Shown here: positions 61,802-64,000 of the stretch, piece by piece
Position numbering within the stretch: position 1 is the stretch's first letter
Layout: every line of letters starts with the position of its first letter
Assembly (NCBI RefSeq): GCF_001429285.1
Contig: NZ_LMJJ01000012.1
Span: 62,530 to 126,529, forward strand
Direction: 5' to 3'
DNA: 64,000 nucleotides
Origin: Ensifer sp. Root278
Lineage (GTDB): Bacteria > Pseudomonadota > Alphaproteobacteria > Rhizobiales > Rhizobiaceae
Position numbers and translations under genes: made by a program
Notes under the pieces: model-generated
The model's input: the letters and a program-made list of their open reading frames with translations, nothing else
What the model was told of the DNA's origin: nothing
Databases searched by the model: none

Positions 61802-61909
61802 GGCGGCACGTTTTCCTCGCATTCGACAGCCGCAATGTCTGCGGCATGTCACGTTCGCCGACGCTATCTCGTCCTATCTTCTCGAGTGCCCGAGAAGAAG
61901 GAGACGAAC

Positions 61910-62023
61910 ATGACACCGAGGCTGGACCTGCTTGCCGTTACTCCAGCGGCAATGCCATCATGGCTCCTCGTGCCTGCCGGCCATGCCATAGCCGATTGCC
62001 CCGAACGGCGATGGGGGGCGTGA
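61910..62023 (+). pseudogene. Truncated carboxymuconolactone decarboxylase / AhpD-like N-terminus
   Basis: 37 codons with AAGGAG upstream. MTPRLDLLAVTPAAM matches the start of CMD/AhpD-family proteins, but the Cys-x-x-Cys part that should follow is gone, and the frame ends after PERRWGA with TGA. The stop overlaps the sigma-factor ATG (TGATG), so the fragment probably serves only as a leader for coupling. ECF41 sigma loci normally carry such a gene intact, which fits a deletion. Confidence 0.5.
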
Positions 62024-62910
62024 TGACCGACGAAGACGTCAGAACGACCTTCGAGCCGCTGCGTCCCCGACTGATCCGCATCGCCTATCGGATGCTGGGT
62101 TCGGTCAGCGAAGCCGAGGATGTCGTCCAGGAGGCATTCCTGCGCTGGCTCGACGCCGACCGCACCGCCGTCAAGGATTCGTCAGCCTTCCTGCGCCGCA
62201 TCGTGACGCGACTTTGCCTCGATCAGTTGAAGTCGGCGCGGCACCGACGCGAGACCTATGTCGGACCATGGCTGCCGGAACCGGTCCTCGAGGAAAACGA
62301 CGACCTCGACGACATCACCTTGCCACTGATGATGGCGCTGGAGCGCCTGTCGCCGCTCGAACGGGCCGCGTTTCTATTGCACGATGTCTTCGGCGTCAGC
62401 TTCGATGAAATCGGCGAGACGCTCAGCCGCAAACCGGCGACCTGCCGTCAACTTGCCAGCCGCGCCCGCGTCAATATCCGCAGCGCTCGTCGCCGCTTTG
62501 TCATGCCCCGGGAACAAGGCCTCGAAATCGCCTGCGCTTTCTTCGCGGCTTCGCGCAGCGGCGACATGCAGCAGCTTCGCTCGCTGCTCGCAACGGAGGC
62601 GATCGTCTATGCCGACGGCGGCGGCAAGACAGTGGCGCCGAGATGGCCAATCATGGGCTTCGACAAGGTCATGAAACTCCACGCGTCGCTGGCGCTGATC
62701 TTTGCGGAGACGATGTCGCGGCTCGTGCGCTACGACTTCATCAACGGGCTACCCGGTTTCATCACCATCGAAGACGGTGAGATCCTGCAGACAACCGCCC
62801 TTGAGATCGAACAGGACCGGATCACCGCCATCTATGTCACGCGCAATCCGGAGAAGCTCAAACATCTCCCGGAGACGCTGAGGCAGTTCGATGGTCACGC
62901 CATTCATTGA
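62023..62910 (+). CDS. ECF41-type RNA polymerase sigma factor with SnoaL-like C-terminal extension
   Basis: 295 residues. Sigma region 2 is RLIRIAYRMLGSVSEAEDVVQEAFLRWL, region 4 LSPLERAAFLLHDVFGVSFDEIGETLSRKPATCRQLASRAR. A SnoaL-like extension follows with ADGGGK (DGGGK at 198-202), the hallmark motif of ECF41, which tunes activity in place of an anti-sigma factor. Typical ECF41 targets are carboxymuconolactone decarboxylases, oxidoreductases or epimerases, and here the CMD neighbour is only a fragment. Start ATG 62023 overlaps the fragment's stop. Confidence 0.92.
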   Translation: MTDEDVRTTFEPLRPRLIRIAYRMLGSVSEAEDVVQEAFLRWLDADRTAVKDSSAFLRRIVTRLCLDQLKSARHRRETYVGPWLPEPVLEENDDLDDITLPLMMALERLSPLERAAFLLHDVFGVSFDEIGETLSRKPATCRQLASRARVNIRSARRRFVMPREQGLEIACAFFAASRSGDMQQLRSLLATEAIVYADGGGKTVAPRWPIMGFDKVMKLHASLALIFAETMSRLVRYDFINGLPGFITIEDGEILQTTALEIEQDRITAIYVTRNPEKLKHLPETLRQFDGHAIH

Positions 62911-62950
62911 ACGACAGTGACTGCGTCCTGACGATCGCACGCGGTCGCTA

Positions 62951-63054
62951 CTGCATGTTTCCTTAAATCGTAGCCGATTTAAGGACAAAAACTTGCAGCA
63001 AGGCAAAGTGCTACAGCGACCTTTGCGCGTCTCATAAGAAGCGCGGCACTGTAG
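62951..63054. repeat. Palindromic repeat R2, subtype b, copy 4 (inverted)
   Basis: CTGCA (62951-62955) / TGCAG (62994-62998) outside CCTTAAATCG (62961-62970) / CGATTTAAGG (62975-62984), then GGCAAAGTGCTACAGCGACC, the complement of the R2 core, and a GCGCG-type hairpin. Orientation opposite to the other copies. Confidence 0.85.
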
Positions 63055-63174
63055 AGCCCACCGCCCCATCAACCGATCCTGACCAGCGTTGCCTTCAACG
63101 TGCAACGCGCCGCCGGCGCGCGTCTTCGCTCGCGCGCTGCAGATCCATCACCCAAAACCAATGGAGACCAAACC

Positions 63175-63810
63175 ATGAGCAACATATGCATCGCCGTTAT
63201 CTATCACAGCGGCTACGGCCACACCGCACGTCAGGCGGAAGCCGTCAAAGCCGGAATCGAGCGGGTCGACGGCACGCAATGCCTGCTCTTGACCGTCGAC
63301 GAAGCACCGGACCGGTGGAACGATCTGCTCTCGGCTGAGGCGATCATCTTCGGCACGCCAACCTATGTCGGGGGTCCATCAGCCGCGTTCAAATCTTTCC
63401 AGGAGGCAAGTTCGAACGCGGTGATGGCCAAAGGCTATCTCTGGAAAGACAAGATCGCCGCTGGCTTCACCAATTCGGGAACCGCTTCCGGCGACAAGCT
63501 CGCGACGCTGATGCAACTTGCACTCTTTGCTGCCCAGCACGGCATGCACTGGATCAACCTCGATCTGCCGCCGGCCAACCACTCGACCACAGGATCTTCT
63601 GACGATCTCAACCGGTTAGGCTTCTGGCTGGGTGCTGGGGCGCAGTCGAATGTCGACCAGGGGGCCGATCTTGCGCCGCCGCAATCCGATCTCGCCACCG
63701 CAACGCATCTCGGGCAACGGGTGGCCGAAGCGACGCTGCAGTTCGTGCGCGGCAGAGCGCTCAAGCAGGAGCCAGCCCTCCCCGCGTGGAAAACGGCCAA
63801 CGACCGATAG
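63175..63810 (+). CDS. Flavodoxin-fold NAD(P)H oxidoreductase (WrbA/NADPH-FMN reductase-like)
   Basis: 211 residues. Opens ICIAVIYHSGYGHTARQAEAVKAGIERVDG (FMN phosphate loop), then FGTPTYVGGPSAAFKSFQEASS and GFTNSGTASGDKLATLMQLALFAAQHGMHWINL. The order matches WrbA, but the C-terminal QSNVDQGADLAPPQSDL part differs, so it is a distant cousin of the wrbA at 29662. Start at MSNICIAVIY with GGAG upstream. It lies downstream of an ECF41 sigma gene and could be one of its targets (inference). Confidence 0.88.
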   Translation: MSNICIAVIYHSGYGHTARQAEAVKAGIERVDGTQCLLLTVDEAPDRWNDLLSAEAIIFGTPTYVGGPSAAFKSFQEASSNAVMAKGYLWKDKIAAGFTNSGTASGDKLATLMQLALFAAQHGMHWINLDLPPANHSTTGSSDDLNRLGFWLGAGAQSNVDQGADLAPPQSDLATATHLGQRVAEATLQFVRGRALKQEPALPAWKTANDR

Positions 63811-63818
63811 AACCAGCA

Positions 63819-64000
63819 TCAGAGAAAGCCGATCCAGCGCCCAGCCAGGAGCGCTGCCGGCCACACCGTCAGCGAGACGGCTGCCGGGATGCGAAGACGC
63901 CATGAGACCGGGCCGCCATTTACGGCGGCCCGCCAGGCGCCGCCCATATGCACACTGACAGCGTTGACGGCACCGATCCCCAGCAGAGCGATCTTTGCGA
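63819..64000 (-). CDS. C-terminus of a multi-helix membrane protein, cut by window edge
   Basis: About 60 codons in frame, opening with KIALLGIGAVNAVSVHM and GGAWRAAV, continuing SWRLRIPAAVSLTVWPAALL and ending AGRWIGFL before TGA at 63819. Alternation of hydrophobic helices and Arg-rich turns is typical of small bacterial membrane proteins. Family not recognised; the start lies beyond the right edge. Nine bases separate it from the convergent oxidoreductase stop. Confidence 0.65.
   Translation of the reverse strand, partial: AKIALLGIGAVNAVSVHMGGAWRAAVNGGPVSWRLRIPAAVSLTVWPAALLAGRWIGFL

Noticed and set aside
1-64000. CRISPR array, prophage or insertion sequence
   Set aside because: No regularly spaced direct repeats, integrase, transposase or phage structural genes were seen. 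Repeats found are palindromic mosaic elements.

Overview
The window looks like chromosomal DNA of a Rhizobiaceae alphaproteobacterium, most likely Sinorhizobium/Ensifer. The reasons are high GC with strong third-position bias, a bet operon carrying the choline sulfatase gene (betI-betC-betB-betA), a Rhizobium etli ReAV-type asparaginase, and several families of palindromic intergenic mosaic repeats typical of this group. I see no rRNA, tRNA, insertion sequence, prophage or CRISPR array. The left edge cuts an oligopeptidase B gene and the right edge cuts a small membrane-protein gene.

Layout. 1-9.5 kb: oligopeptidase B, DUF1697, TetR regulator with a divergent homocysteine S-methyltransferase, SelO AMPylase, membrane PQQ glucose dehydrogenase and an unknown 155-residue protein. 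9.7-11.5 kb: MerR metal regulator, then a GNAT acetyltransferase/DJ-1 operon preceded by what reads as a complete leader-peptide attenuator. 11.6-16.5 kb: an iodotyrosine-deiodinase-like nitroreductase, a diheme cytochrome c and cytochrome c', a LysE exporter with a WYL regulator, and sodB. 16.5-31.5 kb: small regulator/target pairs (TetR/membrane protein, LysR/MFS/aldo-keto reductase, LysR/WrbA/MFS), branched-chain aminotransferase, alcohol dehydrogenase, haloacid dehalogenase and trans-aconitate methyltransferase. 31.5-40.6 kb: HerA-like ATPase, the ohr/ohrR pair, a Tat-lipoprotein L,D-transpeptidase, a PAS-GAF-GGDEF-EAL protein and a PepSY membrane reductase. 40.8-49.6 kb: two GSTs, LysR, bestrophin, a DUF4198 protein behind a Zur-like box, a DeoR/DUF4406 pair with a large shared operator, asparaginase and DUF3750. 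49.7-61.7 kb: an osmoprotectant region with a BetI-like regulator, an orphan choline-type binding protein coupled to a hydrolase, an EAL-CBS-GGDEF protein, HdeD and betICBA. 61.7-64 kb: an ECF41-type sigma factor coupled to a truncated carboxymuconolactone-decarboxylase relic, then a flavodoxin-like oxidoreductase.

How the genes work together. The bet genes turn choline-O-sulfate and choline into glycine betaine. The divergent BetI-like/ChoX-like locus 3 kb upstream probably supplies choline or a related quaternary amine under separate control. Ohr/OhrR, SodB, WrbA, the GSTs and cytochrome c' form a scattered redox and xenobiotic defence set. Most regulators sit divergently beside one or two targets, and the gaps between them often hold a clean inverted repeat.

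The most notable signal is at 10243-10382. A TTGACA promoter leads directly into a leaderless 16-codon ORF containing Tyr-Phe-Trp-Leu-Phe, followed by mutually exclusive antiterminator and terminator hairpins, upstream of an acetyltransferase rather than a biosynthetic gene. All coordinates and structures were read by eye. No alignment, folding or database search was run.
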